Source of the DNA: a virus
Direction: 5' to 3' (one strand)
Length of the DNA: 60,796 nt
Virus record (IMG/VR): IMGVR_UViG_3300030450_002344
Location: 1 to 60,796 of that record
This document shows positions 52,417 through 59,744 of this stretch, piece by piece. The notes beneath the pieces were generated by a model, which was not told where the DNA came from, searched no databases, and worked only from the letters and a program-made list of their open reading frames with translations. Made by a program: the position numbers and the translations under genes. How positions within the stretch are numbered: the first letter of the stretch is position 1; the number at the start of each line of letters is the position of its first letter.

Positions 52417-53379
52417 ATGAAGTTTTTGAAAAGGTTGTTTACAATACCTAATATCCGGTTACCGGCGATTAAGTTTAAATCAAGAGATTGGCAAACACCA
52501 AAAGTAGACGTAGGTATGCCCAACGTCATGAATGTAGGAAAGGTGCCGGACATTAAAGTTCCAAGTTTAAAAGGTACTAGAATTGTAGGTGGTGTATGGA
52601 AAGTAGGTACATTTGGTGTCGTCATTGGTATCCTTGTCACAGGGTTCGCAATTGGCACCGCGATCAAGGGACTGAACGCAGCTCCGATATGGCCTGAACC
52701 TGCTAGTTATAACGCAGCAGCTGTTGAACCAGACCGAACCCTGCAAGTAGGTGATGAGTGGGTGTTTGCTGATAACACACCCGCTGACGAACGAGAGCTA
52801 CAAACTCACACGCTACAGCTAAACGTATCGGGTGCACGAGCCGCAGACATTACTATCTCTGGTCTAGAGATTGGTAAGGCTTCTGGGCTAACAGATGCAA
52901 TTCAGATAATAGGTACTGCTGATCATGTGCTTGCATGTGATACTGTTATCATTGACAATGTGGAAGCAACTACTTTTAACCTAGCTGCCACAAAGATATA
53001 TCAACTGAATATTACAAACGTAGCCGCTGATGGTCTTTCCATTGGGCCTACACTATCCAGCACTCCAAAAGACATCACAGTAACTTCTACTCGTGGTGCT
53101 GTTAAAATTCCGGGAGTCACTAATGGTTCCTTCGATAAGATTGTCATTAATACCGCGACTGCAGACAGCTTTTGCCGTACACTTACACTTAGTAACATAT
53201 CCGCCTTTGGTGGAGGGATTAACCTCGACAATATGGAGATTGGTACTTTAACAATTCAAAATAGTAAAATTGGTAATGGAACAGGCATTGATGCTCCAAG
53301 TTTCATAATTGATGCAACTACATTGATCCAATCAATGTCAGCAAGTAATAACTATGAGGCACCAATCACAGTCCAATAG
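52417..53379 (+). CDS. Membrane-anchored beta-helix-like protein
   Basis: A 320-residue protein with a basic N-terminus, one transmembrane helix at about 62-84 and then a repetitive beta region with regular ITI/LTI strands, suggesting a right-handed beta-helix. It has no enzyme motif. It may be a host-surface or envelope protein or a virion component. GGGGGA precedes the start. Confidence 0.6.
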   Translation: MKFLKRLFTIPNIRLPAIKFKSRDWQTPKVDVGMPNVMNVGKVPDIKVPSLKGTRIVGGVWKVGTFGVVIGILVTGFAIGTAIKGLNAAPIWPEPASYNAAAVEPDRTLQVGDEWVFADNTPADERELQTHTLQLNVSGARAADITISGLEIGKASGLTDAIQIIGTADHVLACDTVIIDNVEATTFNLAATKIYQLNITNVAADGLSIGPTLSSTPKDITVTSTRGAVKIPGVTNGSFDKIVINTATADSFCRTLTLSNISAFGGGINLDNMEIGTLTIQNSKIGNGTGIDAPSFIIDATTLIQSMSASNNYEAPITVQ

Positions 53380-53977
53380 GAGGATAAAATGGTTTCTTGC
53401 AATTGCGGCTGCTATGAGCCTGTTCGCACTGCTTCCGAGCGTCGTAGAATCGCCCTTAGCGGTCTTTCAACAAACGTACCCCAACCCGACTCCAGTATTA
53501 GTCAAGACGGTGGAGACGCATGGTTTGGAAACTACTCCTGTTGCTCAGAGGGCGGTGAAATCTGTACATGTGGAATTGACACCACAGCAATATGTCGTTG
53601 TTCTGGATAGGTGGGATTTTGCTATACACCTAGCAGAGACGAGTTGGAGACCGTACCTTGGCTGGTACGGCATGAGTAAGCATAAGGATGAAACAAGTGA
53701 GTTGTGGAGGTTCATTAGCTGTTTACATGATAGTGACCCTACAACTCCTTTAACTGTAAAGGCGGATACAGGAGATATCGTAGGCATTTTCCAAATAAAT
53801 ATAAATGAATATTTTTGGATGATAGATTGGTACAATCCATATGAGATTGAGGACAATATGCAATTAGGTTATTTGATTTGGCAACTCGACGGATGGGATG
53901 CATGGCCTAAAGAGTGTGCTCAAATGATAGAGGGAACTGACAGCAGCGTTCCAATCGAGTGGTTTAAAAATGACTGA
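53354..53977 (+). CDS. Membrane-anchored lysozyme-fold protein
   Basis: A 207-residue protein. Residues of about 11-31 form a signal anchor (RRIKWFLAIAAAMSLFALL). The C-terminal part shows AETSW (E95), then DIVGIFQIN (about 141-149), the pattern of SLT/goose-type lysozymes. It thus looks like a cell-wall hydrolase tethered to the membrane. ATG 53354 lacks an obvious ribosome binding site and overlaps the previous gene by 26 bases. Confidence 0.65.
   Translation: MRHQSQSNRRIKWFLAIAAAMSLFALLPSVVESPLAVFQQTYPNPTPVLVKTVETHGLETTPVAQRAVKSVHVELTPQQYVVVLDRWDFAIHLAETSWRPYLGWYGMSKHKDETSELWRFISCLHDSDPTTPLTVKADTGDIVGIFQININEYFWMIDWYNPYEIEDNMQLGYLIWQLDGWDAWPKECAQMIEGTDSSVPIEWFKND
53389..53610 (+). CDS. 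Possible nested Cys-rich gene (73 residues)
   Basis: Inside the lysozyme-fold gene in another frame. AGGAGG (53378-53383) precedes the ATG by five bases, a better site than that of the host gene. The product is Cys-rich (CNCGC, CC, CTCG) with no membrane helix. It is unclear whether this is translated or whether the ribosome binding site is coincidental. Confidence 0.3.
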   Translation: MVSCNCGCYEPVRTASERRRIALSGLSTNVPQPDSSISQDGGDAWFGNYSCCSEGGEICTCGIDTTAICRCSG

Positions 53978-54269
53978 AGAACAAGAAGTAAAAGAGGTTG
54001 TAGTTACACAGGAGCCGCCGCGTTCTGAGGGTACTACAATTACGGGTATTCAGCTCTTAACTGGTATTATCTTCGTTCCCGTTGTAATGGTCTGGCTTGC
54101 CCTCGGTGCAAGAATCATTTGGTCAGCTACTGAAAATCCAGAAACATTGAATTCTATTGAAGGGCTTCTCACAGCTTTGGCCGTGCTTTCGCTACCTGTG
54201 TCAGCAGGACTAAGTAAGCTCTTTGAAGCATTTGGTAACGAGGTAAGTAGCAAACAAAATGAAAAATGA
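53970..54269 (+). CDS. Two-helix membrane protein (holin-like)
   Basis: A 99-residue protein with an acidic N-terminus, a transmembrane helix at about 29-51 and a second hydrophobic segment at about 65-83. Its size and position after a lysozyme-fold gene suggest a holin or accessory. Confidence 0.6.
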   Translation: MTEEQEVKEVVVTQEPPRSEGTTITGIQLLTGIIFVPVVMVWLALGARIIWSATENPETLNSIEGLLTALAVLSLPVSAGLSKLFEAFGNEVSSKQNEK

Positions 54270-54507
54270 GATAGCTTTAATTGGTGCTTTTATTCCTATT
54301 ATCGCAATGGTAGCTTTAGCTATTTACCACATTAGCACAATACATGATACACTACAGACATATGAAGCAGCTCTTCAGTATAAAGATGCACAAATTGTAG
54401 AAATACATGATCATATAGTATATCTAGAAGAGGCTTTAGTAAACGTAGTGATAACCAGTGAAACAAATGAATACAGGTTAGATTTGATGGAGGAGATTTT
54501 CGACTAA
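54259..54507 (+). CDS. Small membrane protein with coiled coil
   Basis: An 82-residue protein with an N-terminal transmembrane helix (about 5-24) followed by an amphipathic helix to the end. It overlaps both neighbours. Possible lysis accessory or spanin-like factor. Confidence 0.6.
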   Translation: MKNEIALIGAFIPIIAMVALAIYHISTIHDTLQTYEAALQYKDAQIVEIHDHIVYLEEALVNVVITSETNEYRLDLMEEIFD

Positions 54508-54929
54508 TGGAAAAGATAGAAGAGAACGGTGAAGTACTATTTGAGTATGATGCAACAGGACGTGTTGTAGATGCTGAGGTAGACGAAGACGGTTGGGAGC
54601 AAATGGTATTTCCAGAGTGGCAGATGCGCTTTGACCCCGCCCTTGGATACGGTGTCACACGCATTAAAGACCGGGAGAGTTACGACAGTTGGAAAGCTGC
54701 CCGACCTACTTGGGATGTATATGATAATGACGAACGTGTCCGACTAGGATTAGAACCCTTTAAAACTGTAGAAGAGCACGAAGCAGAAATGGCCGAACGA
54801 TACGAAGCCGCTACTGCCGCTGGCGCTGCAGCTTGGGAAGCCTTCCTAGCAACCAAAGGTTTGAAAAACGACGGCAGTCCTGAAATGGCACAAGCTTGGA
54901 TGGAATATGCCCGAATAATGCAAAACTAG
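54507..54929 (+). CDS. Hypothetical acidic protein
   Basis: A 140-residue acidic, soluble protein, rich in Glu, Asp and Trp, with a helical Ala-rich C-terminus. Unrecognised. It lies immediately before the tRNA gene. Confidence 0.7.
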   Translation: MEKIEENGEVLFEYDATGRVVDAEVDEDGWEQMVFPEWQMRFDPALGYGVTRIKDRESYDSWKAARPTWDVYDNDERVRLGLEPFKTVEEHEAEMAERYEAATAAGAAAWEAFLATKGLKNDGSPEMAQAWMEYARIMQN

Positions 54930-54935
54930 GAGCGA

Positions 54936-55011
54936 CGCGGGGTGGAGCAGTGGTAGCTCGTCAGGTTCATTGTCTGAAGGTCGTCAGGTTCGATTCCGGC
55001 CCCCGCTACCA
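54936..55011 (+). tRNA. tRNA-Met(CAT), initiator-like
   Basis: A 76-nt cloverleaf with encoded CCA. The acceptor CGCGGGG, the D stem GAGC/GCTC and most of the T side match bacterial initiator tRNA. As in initiators, position 1 (C) cannot pair with position 72 (T). The anticodon loop TTCATTG gives CAT. Departures include an anticodon stem without the full three G-C pairs (A29-T41, G31-T39), T37 instead of A37, a D loop two bases shorter and an extra A in the T stem. It might also be lysidine-modified to read AUA. Confidence 0.75.
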
Positions 55012-55016
55012 AACTA

Positions 55017-55193
55017 ATGAAATTACTTAAAGATTATTTTCCGATACCGCTTATCCTCTTTGGGGGCATCATGGCTGATGTGTCCAGACACCTCTTTGAG
55101 GGTGTTATGACCATTCACATAATCTCGTGGACTTCCGTTGTTGTGGGAGTTATTGGGCTTGCACGAATTGTATGGCAGGTGGTACGAAAATGA
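55017..55193 (+). CDS. Small two-helix membrane protein (58 residues)
   Basis: ATG 55017 to TGA 55191-55193, just after the tRNA. It has two hydrophobic helices (about 8-19 and 34-55) and a basic C-terminus, resembling a minimal holin. The stop overlaps the next start (ATGA). Confidence 0.65.
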   Translation: MKLLKDYFPIPLILFGGIMADVSRHLFEGVMTIHIISWTSVVVGVIGLARIVWQVVRK

Positions 55194-55714
55194 GGATAGC
55201 ATTCTTTGGTTCTCCCGGCTGCGGTAAGTCAACATTGTCACGCCAGATGGCTGCACTGTATAGGGGAACTATGCTATCATTTGCAGCACCACTGAGAAAG
55301 TGCGTCAGTCAGACTTTCGACATTCCGATGGAAGACTTGACCACAGTGCCGGAAAAATACAAGTGGCGGCAATTGTTGCAGTTTTGTGGCAACAGGATGC
55401 GAGATGTAGATGCGAACTATTGGGTCGACATTATGGCCCGCACTATTGATAGCCACCCTCCAAGTACTCATATGTTTCTCGACGATGTTCGTTATCCTAA
55501 TGAGTATGATCTATTGCGGAAGCGTGGTTTTGAGATGGTCCACGTCGGTTCCAATCCCAGTGTCACATCCAACGCGATCACAGCCGACGAAAGAAGAGAT
55601 AGTAGCGAACAGCATTGGCGAGACTTCACAGAAGATTATTACGTTCCGTGGCGGCACGATAAAGCTATGAGATTACACAAATTGTGTGATATAAGAGAGA
55701 AGGTTTATGTATAA
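55190..55714 (+). CDS. Deoxynucleoside monophosphate kinase-like P-loop protein
   Basis: A 174-residue protein starting at ATG 55190. It has FFGSPGCGKSTLS (Walker A, about 5-17) and LDDVRYPNEYDLLRKRGF, the pattern of phage dNMP kinases related to T4 gp1. It would phosphorylate dNMPs to feed dNTP supply alongside the RNR. An in-frame ATG upstream at 55127 lies in the previous gene and is not needed. Confidence 0.8.
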   Translation: MRIAFFGSPGCGKSTLSRQMAALYRGTMLSFAAPLRKCVSQTFDIPMEDLTTVPEKYKWRQLLQFCGNRMRDVDANYWVDIMARTIDSHPPSTHMFLDDVRYPNEYDLLRKRGFEMVHVGSNPSVTSNAITADERRDSSEQHWRDFTEDYYVPWRHDKAMRLHKLCDIREKVYV

Positions 55715-56051
55715 TTATAGAGTTTATTTAGAGCGCGTCATTGACGGTGACACTTGCGACGTAACCATTGACTTGGGCTTCGACGTACAGATGAAACACC
55801 AGCGCATTCGATTTTTCGGCCTTAATACACCGGAGAGTCGCACAAGGGACCTCGAAGAAAAGGCTCGTGGGCTTGAAGCAAAAGAGTACACAAAGAAGAT
55901 GCTGGAAGAAGCCGAAGAGATAATACTTATTTCACACGAACGCGGCAAGTACGGCAGAATCTTGGGGGAACTCATTTGTGATGGAGTCAACCTAAACGAC
56001 AGCCTGATAGCCGACGGCCACGCCGTTCCCTACTTCGGAGGTAAGAGATGA
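55707..56051 (+). CDS. Staphylococcal nuclease (SNase)-like protein
   Basis: A 114-residue SNase fold with VIDGDTCDVT (metal-binding Asp), RIRFFGLNTPESR (catalytic Arg and Glu) and KYGRILGEL (catalytic Arg). All catalytic residues are present. It likely degrades host or other DNA/RNA, or processes nucleic acids. There is no signal peptide. Confidence 0.88.
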   Translation: MYNYRVYLERVIDGDTCDVTIDLGFDVQMKHQRIRFFGLNTPESRTRDLEEKARGLEAKEYTKKMLEEAEEIILISHERGKYGRILGELICDGVNLNDSLIADGHAVPYFGGKR

Positions 56052-56653
56052 GTACAGATGAAGATTTTTTCCTACAGGAAATGCCTGAAACTCCACAAAC
56101 AGATTTTATCTGGGGAGACTTTATTGATGAAGAAATTATTGACGATGTGATACATCTAGTACATGAAGACACTCATTACTTTCAAGTACGAGAGGGAAGA
56201 ACTGGTGAGGGTGTTGATAAAAACTTAAAAGATTCTACGGATATCTATTTACCAATTGCATTTAATCATGTTGCTATTCAGAATTACCTTGATGCATTAC
56301 AAGAAGTTCTTGTAAAGTATATAGAAAAATTTCCGTGGGCTGGTGCATATGGTAAATTCACAATAAAAAACAATATCTCTTATCAATGGTACGCTCCGGG
56401 AGGTGGTTTTAAAGTTTGGCATACAGAACGAACTGGTTCTGCTCCCTTTGCCGTAAATAGACATCTTGTATATATGACATACTTAAATGACGTACCTGAC
56501 GGTGGAACCGACTGGATTCACCAAAGTTTGTACGTTCCCGCCCAAAAGGGCTACACGGTCATTTGGCCCGCAGACTGGACATACACACATAGAAGCCATG
56601 TTTCAGAAACAAGTGAAAAGGCTATCCTTACTGGGTGGTATGAATTTACATAG
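56048..56653 (+). CDS. 2OG-Fe(II) oxygenase
   Basis: A 201-residue double-stranded beta-helix enzyme. Iron ligands are H125 and E127 (WHTE) and the distal H181 or H184; K191 or nearby Arg would bind 2-oxoglutarate. An HxE rather than HxD motif is a known but less common variant. Similar enzymes are frequent in marine phages; the substrate (protein, nucleic acid or metabolite) cannot be told. Confidence 0.8.
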   Translation: MSTDEDFFLQEMPETPQTDFIWGDFIDEEIIDDVIHLVHEDTHYFQVREGRTGEGVDKNLKDSTDIYLPIAFNHVAIQNYLDALQEVLVKYIEKFPWAGAYGKFTIKNNISYQWYAPGGGFKVWHTERTGSAPFAVNRHLVYMTYLNDVPDGGTDWIHQSLYVPAQKGYTVIWPADWTYTHRSHVSETSEKAILTGWYEFT

Positions 56654-56676
56654 TGGTGATAGAAAGGACTTAAAGT

Positions 56677-57471
56677 GTGGCTACACATTCCCCGCAAACA
56701 TATCTCAGTATCGCATCTGGAGTCGGAGGACTTGATCTGGCGGTTACGTCTGGGAGTTCTGGAACGGCTCATCCCGTCTGTTACATTGAAAACGAAATTA
56801 CTGCAGCCGCAGTATTGGCGGCGCGTATGGAAGACGGAACATTGGCTGAGGCACCTATATGGTCTGACCTTAAAACCTTCGATTATGGAAGCTGGAGCGG
56901 CCTCGTGGATGGCATCATTGCGGGCTTCCCGTGCCAACCCTATAGCATCTCAGGAAACAGAAGTGGGGAACACCACTCAGAATACGTTTGGCCCTCTCTC
57001 CGAGATGGAATTAGAGCTGCCAATCCAGCATGGGTATTTCTTGAAAACGTCAGTGGAATCCTTGGAGTCGGAGGATACGAAGTCTTTAGAGACCTTCAAG
57101 AACTGGGTTACGATGTTTCGGCAACACTCTTATCGGCGGAGGAGGTCGGCGCGTCGCATCGTAGGGTCCGACTCTTCATTTTGGCAAACTCCCACAGCAA
57201 GCGAGAAGCATCAGACGGCCAGATTTGGGGATCGACAGTCACTTACGAGCCAAGCAATACACTGCTCGAACAACTTGGACGAGGACCCGGAGAGTACGAT
57301 GGAGATTTACTCACTCAATCCGAATTTCGTGGAGGGCATTATGGGACTGCCGACGGACTGGACCTCACTCCAAAAGACCGAACCCACCTCCTTGGAAACT
57401 CAGTAGTTCCCCTACAAGCAGCCGTAGCATGGAGATTATTATGGCACAATTATGCCAGTGCTAGAAAATAG
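56677..57471 (+). CDS. Orphan C5-cytosine DNA methyltransferase
   Basis: A 264-residue enzyme with all core motifs: I LSIASGVGGLDLA, IV GFPCQPYS (catalytic Cys), VI ENV, VIII HRRVRLFILA and X LGNSVVPLQA. Only about 75 residues separate VIII and X, so the target recognition domain is short for this family. The start is GTG at 56677. There is no nuclease partner. It probably masks restriction sites, complementing the amino-methyltransferase at 4737. Confidence 0.93.
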   Translation: MATHSPQTYLSIASGVGGLDLAVTSGSSGTAHPVCYIENEITAAAVLAARMEDGTLAEAPIWSDLKTFDYGSWSGLVDGIIAGFPCQPYSISGNRSGEHHSEYVWPSLRDGIRAANPAWVFLENVSGILGVGGYEVFRDLQELGYDVSATLLSAEEVGASHRRVRLFILANSHSKREASDGQIWGSTVTYEPSNTLLEQLGRGPGEYDGDLLTQSEFRGGHYGTADGLDLTPKDRTHLLGNSVVPLQAAVAWRLLWHNYASARK

Positions 57472-57920
57472 TTGAAATTTCTGGATCTGTCGGCCTATAG
57501 TATTCTGTTCTTCTCAACTGCCAAGGGTACCCTACGTTCCTTCTCTACCTTTCCCACACGCGCGAAAAAAAATTTATGTCTATACTAACAAATATTATTA
57601 GCACACACTAACAATTATAGTTAGCACGTACATACAGATCCCGTCAGGCTGCCCATCAAATCCCGGGCAGCACACACTACAAAATCCAGCACGCTCACAC
57701 TACTATTTCCAGCGTGCCCATGCTATCAATGCCAGCCTCCACAGACTACAGAACTTGAGCAGCTAAAATAAACCTGAGTAAATAGGTCAGGTATTATGAT
57801 AGGTTTGCATAGATTCTACTCCAAAATTGGTAGGGGATAGGGGTTGTATTCTGAGAAAAGCTGTGCCCATAATGTATACAGGTTCAAACGGTAGACAGCC
57901 GAGAGAGGAGGTTAAAAAAA
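57472..57920 (+). other. Intergenic hairpin-rich region with no credible gene
   Basis: This 449-base gap has no convincing ORF. At 57585-57720 it carries consecutive hairpins: two of the type CTAA(C)-loop-(G)TTAG, one 7-bp (GCTGCCC/GGGCAGC) and one 7-bp (GCACGCT/AGCGTGC), separated by three CACACTA copies. The last 100 bases form the leader of the gene at 57921, ending in a strong GAGGAGG site. Confidence 0.55.
57597..57702. repeat. CACACTA repeat cluster 1
   Basis: Three copies of CACACTA at 57604, 57673 and 57696. The first is embedded in a ~30-bp sequence (TTAGCACACACTAA core) that recurs imperfectly at 58942-58974. Possibly iterons or protein binding sites. Confidence 0.5.
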
Positions 57921-58328
57921 ATGGATAAGCAAACAACTAAACTAGTTGAGGCTTTAGCGTCAAAAGCTTACATGTACAGCACTGTCAGAAAATCTGACCT
58001 TACTGTAACAGCTGTCAAGCATGCAGAGATTCCGCTAGCGGATTACACAGGGTTTATTACTGTAGAATCTACATCGGATTCAACGGTTAGGGTGAATTAC
58101 ATCCTAGACGGTGAAAACCTAGGCGGTCTTGATATCTCAAAAACTGTTAAAGGTTCGGGCGAATCGGTACAGTTCAACAAGAGTTATCTAACTCGGCAGG
58201 TAAGCGAATGGGTCGAGAGAGAAGGCGGGCTATTAGCTCCGGCGGATTATCTCAAGACTCTCTCGCCTGAAGAGGCTAAAGAGTTGGCCGACGCTCAAGC
58301 TATACTAGCTAAATACGGTCGCAAGTAG
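57921..58328 (+). CDS. Hypothetical protein of the repeat-flanked module
   Basis: A 135-residue alpha/beta protein with an acidic helical C-terminus. Very strong ribosome binding site (GAGGAGG). Unrecognised. With the two small genes at 58475 and 58712 it forms a module flanked by related CACACTA repeats. Confidence 0.75.
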   Translation: MDKQTTKLVEALASKAYMYSTVRKSDLTVTAVKHAEIPLADYTGFITVESTSDSTVRVNYILDGENLGGLDISKTVKGSGESVQFNKSYLTRQVSEWVEREGGLLAPADYLKTLSPEEAKELADAQAILAKYGRK

Positions 58329-58387
58329 CGAGGCAACCACATCGAGGGTCGTGACCACCACGGGCTAGCTACCACAGCTAAACAACA

Positions 58388-58418
58388 GGGGAGGCCTTCA
58401 GGAACCGGAGGCCTTCCC
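58388..58418 (+). promoter_or_regulatory. GC-rich hairpin in the leader of the next gene
   Basis: GGGGAGGCCT (58388-58397) pairs with AGGCCTTCCC (58409-58418) over 10 bp with one G-U pair. No T tract follows, so it is a structured leader or processing site rather than a terminator. Confidence 0.5.
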
Positions 58419-58474
58419 ACCACCAAGGGATTTAGACAAGCAGCAACCCTGGTTGTAGACAAGAGGAGCAAACA

Positions 58475-58702
58475 ATGAATTTACTACAGCGATACAGACA
58501 ATACAAGTATGATAGATGGAGAAAAAGGATCTTACCTAGCCTTAACAAGGTAGCAGGTCAAGACTTCGAGACATACGAGCAATGGCAACAATGGTACATC
58601 AAGCAAAAGTTCGTTGATAAGTTTTGGAGAATACACGTTGACCGCGGGCTACACGTTAACGCTGACGGTACACCTGTTAAGGGTGGACACTACGACAGAT
58701 AG
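58475..58702 (+). CDS. Small basic protein
   Basis: A 75-residue protein rich in Arg, Lys, Gln and Trp. GAGGAG precedes the start. The basic N-terminal helix suggests nucleic acid binding. Unrecognised. Confidence 0.7.
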   Translation: MNLLQRYRQYKYDRWRKRILPSLNKVAGQDFETYEQWQQWYIKQKFVDKFWRIHVDRGLHVNADGTPVKGGHYDR

Positions 58703-58711
58703 GAGGTAGAC

Positions 58712-58897
58712 ATGGATTACCCAATCGGTAAAAAGGAGAGAGATCTAGTTGATTGGATCTCGAGCGCACTAGAAAGAAAGGAGAGACTACTAGACCAGAT
58801 AATGACTGAGAATAGAATTATCTGTCAGTACGAAGCGCAGCTATCCGATGCGCAAAAGAGACCAATGGCCCAAAGGATACACGGTAAAGAACAATAA
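58712..58897 (+). CDS. Small helical protein
   Basis: A 61-residue charged helical protein, possibly a coiled coil. AGGAGG lies just upstream. It is the last gene before the terminator. Function unknown. Confidence 0.7.
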   Translation: MDYPIGKKERDLVDWISSALERKERLLDQIMTENRIICQYEAQLSDAQKRPMAQRIHGKEQ

Positions 58898-58902
58898 GAT
58901 AG

Positions 58903-58920
58903 GAGGGGCTTCGGCCCCTC
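58903..58920 (+). terminator. Rho-independent terminator with TTCG loop
   Basis: A 7-bp stem GAGGGGC/GCCCCTC closed by the very stable TTCG tetraloop, followed by TTCTCTT. It lies immediately after the last rightward gene. Confidence 0.85.
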
Positions 58921-58941
58921 TTCTCTTACCCCTAACATATC

Positions 58942-59026
58942 TTGTTAGCACACACTAATAATTTTTATTAGCCTACCCTAATTATTATTTTATGGTCACA
59001 CTAACCCGGGAATTATACACACACTA
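58942..59026. repeat. CACACTA repeat cluster 2
   Basis: Three copies of CACACTA at 58951, 58997 and 59020, with CTAAC/GTTAG-type small hairpins between. The first copy lies in a ~30-bp sequence related to that at 57597. Both clusters flank the three-gene module 57921-58897. Confidence 0.5.
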
Positions 59027-59094
59027 ATATATATTTTATGTTCATACATATTTTTTAATAACATCTCTCTTCTATAGTATATACTATAGTTAAA

Positions 59095-59152
59095 ACTATA
59101 GTAAAGATAAACTATAATAATATATAATATATATATAATATAATATAATATT
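59095..59152. other. Extreme A/T tract, candidate DNA-unwinding element
   Basis: Nearly all A and T with repeated TATAATA-like units. Together with the adjacent CACACTA repeats it resembles the layout of an iteron-type origin. This is inference from composition. Confidence 0.4.
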
Positions 59153-59500
59153 GTGGTGTGGTGCTAGTATGATGATGTAGTGTTGGTATAGTATAGTGAT
59201 GCTGTATTAATCCCACCCACCACCCTAGTATAGTATAGATATATGGTAGTGTCAAGTACATATGTTACCGGGATGTTACAGAATGATTACGATTGTGTTA
59301 CATACTGGTAGATTTAGGTAGGTTTGCTACGAAATTATGGTAAAACTAATCTAATCTGTCGGTATTACCTGAGCTTTAGTGTTCGTTTATATATCATTCA
59401 TAAGTTAGGTGGTGCTAACTAGGTGTATTAGTGCGTACTAACATGGCACATATGGTACTACTATGCCAGTCTATTGACTAATAGGTTCGGCTATATTATT

Positions 59501-59550
59501 CTGTCCCTTACGGGACAGGTTGCGGCTCGCTGCATTTAGGTGCGGCTCGG
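59501..59550 (+). ncRNA. Hairpin element copy C
   Basis: A 7-bp hairpin (59501-59507 with 59512-59518, loop TTAC), then GGT, spacer, TGCATTTAG and GCGGCTCGG. It is the most divergent of the three copies but keeps the order and spacing of A (437) and B (2102). It lies upstream of the sigma-like gene. Confidence 0.45.
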
Positions 59551-59678
59551 CCCTTTAGGGATCGTTGCTGTAATGTTTAATCACTTAACTGTTTAATAGT
59601 CTAGGTTCTATGCGGTTTCTTACTAGCTAATAGGACATATTAGATCGGCTATATAAACGAAGGGGGGTTGACAAGTTT

Positions 59679-59687
59679 TGATATACT
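59679..59687 (+). promoter_or_regulatory. Extended -10 promoter of the sigma-like gene
   Basis: TGATATACT, an extended -10, lies about 58 bases before ATG 59745. A TTGACA at 59668 is only eight bases away and cannot serve as its -35. A small GTCGT/ACGAC hairpin lies in the leader. Confidence 0.4.
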
Positions 59688-59744
59688 GGTCGTAAGTCGT
59701 TTAACGACGAACGGCCTAATAGGAATCGGAAGGAGTATTTAATT

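Larger units (their letters stand above)
58898..59744. other. Long AT-rich non-coding control region
   Basis: This 847-base stretch has no credible gene. From left to right it holds a terminator (58903-58920), CACACTA and CTAAC/GTTAG repeats (58936-59030), an almost pure A/T tract (about 59095-59152), GTTAG/CTAAC hairpins near 59405, hairpin element C (59501-59550) and the leader of the gene at 59745. It is the best candidate for a replication origin or master control region. Confidence 0.6.

Noticed and set aside
57585-59030. CRISPR-like array from the repeats
   Set aside because: Repeats are too short, unevenly spaced and associated with variable hairpins; no cas genes are present.
393-59652. 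CGGCTATA motif before the sigma-like gene region (near 393, 59488 and 59643) as a phage-specific promoter
   Set aside because: An 8-base word is expected about this often by chance in 60 kb; the surrounding sequences do not align further.
59668-59687. TTGACA with TATACT as a standard promoter
   Set aside because: The two are only eight bases apart; only the extended -10 part is retained.
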